Assembly: GCA_007118045.1 (NCBI GenBank)
Contig: SKTG01000249.1
Coordinates: 1 to 5,802, forward strand
DNA: 5,802 bases
DNA from: Nitriliruptoraceae bacterium
GTDB taxonomy: Bacteria; Actinomycetota; Nitriliruptoria; Nitriliruptorales; Nitriliruptoraceae
Direction: 5' to 3'
The notes under the pieces were generated by a model. The model was not told the origin of the DNA. It worked only from the letters and a program-made list of their open reading frames with translations, and made no database searches. The translations under genes were made by a program, and so were the position numbers. How positions within the stretch are numbered: the first letter of the stretch is position 1; each line of letters opens with the position of its first letter. Of this stretch, positions 5,397 through 5,802 are shown piece by piece.

Positions 5397-5802
5397 GCGG
5401 CTTCACGACCACCGACGACGACGCGGGCGCGCGCCTGGACGTGGTGGTGGCGGCCCGGCTCGACGTCTCGCGCAGCCAGGCCGCGGCGCGCATCGGGCGC
5501 GGCGAGATACGCGTGGACGACCGGATCGTCGCCAAACAGCACCGGGTCCGGGCGGGGGAGCGGGTCGAGGTGCACGAGCCGGCCGTTCCGGCCCCCGGTG
5601 CCGCCCCGCCCGTCCCACCGATCCGCTACGCGGACGACGAGATCGTGGTCGTCGCCAAACCCGCCGGCCTGGTCGTGCACCCCGGACCGGGCCACGCCGA
5701 CGACACCCTGGTGGACGCGCTGCTCGCGGGCGGTCACGAGCTCGCGCCCGCCGGCGGCGAGCGCCGCCCGGGCGTGGTCCACCGGCTGGACCGCGACACC
5801 TC
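5393..5802 (+). CDS. rluD: RluD-family 23S rRNA pseudouridine synthase, partial (3' end beyond window)
   Basis: Enzymes of this family turn specific uridines of 23S rRNA into pseudouridine; E. coli RluD modifies the helix 69 loop and supports ribosome assembly. The first 136 codons are present. Residues about 13-75 form an S4 RNA-binding domain (RLDVVVAARLDVSRSQA from residue 14, then a loop with GEIRVDD). The catalytic domain begins near residue 79 with YADDEIVVVAKPAGLVVHPG, and the family motif HRLDRDT lies at 130-136, with D133 as the catalytic aspartate. The window ends just after this motif. The start GTG overlaps the lspA stop as GTGA, with GAGGA nine bases before it. The lspA-rluD order is the common actinobacterial one. 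The exact target uridines cannot be told from this part, so the symbol is by family and position. Confidence 0.93.
   Translation, partial: MSGFTTTDDDAGARLDVVVAARLDVSRSQAAARIGRGEIRVDDRIVAKQHRVRAGERVEVHEPAVPAPGAAPPVPPIRYADDEIVVVAKPAGLVVHPGPGHADDTLVDALLAGGHELAPAGGERRPGVVHRLDRDT

Overview
This window has very high GC content, clearly above 60 % and by eye around 70 % (estimated, not computed), with strong G/C preference at third codon positions. The gene set traR/dksA - lspA - rluD next to ileS is the one found downstream of the division cluster in Actinobacteria. The isoleucyl-tRNA synthetase is of the actinobacterial IleRS2 type and sits behind an actinobacterial-style T-box leader. I infer a high-GC actinobacterium, possibly a deep-branching class, but genus and class cannot be fixed from this sequence.

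Layout. On the minus strand, positions 1-105 hold the start of a small membrane-anchored protein cut by the window edge. Positions 106-230 are a junction with short repeats that looks coding, but in a frame that lacks a start codon, so a frameshift is possible. Positions 227-3442 are a complete ileS of 1071 codons. Positions 3443-about 3815, also on the minus strand, are the ileS leader: a -10-like element, a small GCAA hairpin, a T-box riboswitch with an ATC (isoleucine) specifier and a full T-box motif, and a competing hairpin before the ATG. Positions about 3816-4089 form the control region between the divergent genes, with a two-copy 36/37-bp tandem repeat.

On the plus strand, positions 4090-4230 encode an unrecognised 46-residue protein with a good ribosome binding site. 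Positions 4312-4689 encode a DksA/TraR-type zinc-finger RNA polymerase regulator that is probably leaderless. Positions 4695-5396 encode lipoprotein signal peptidase LspA, with an unusual acidic tail. From 5393 to the window end lies the first part of an RluD-family pseudouridine synthase, overlapping lspA by a GTGA junction.

Function. The T-box would couple IleRS production to uncharged tRNA-Ile. The plus-strand genes form a compact unit covering stringent-type transcription control, lipoprotein maturation and ribosomal RNA modification. The most interesting points are the ileS T-box whose tRNA-acceptor bulge reads UGGG instead of the expected UGGU, the GxHH active-site signature of IleRS (linked in this enzyme class to mupirocin hyper-resistance), the possible frameshift just downstream of ileS, and the 46-residue protein.
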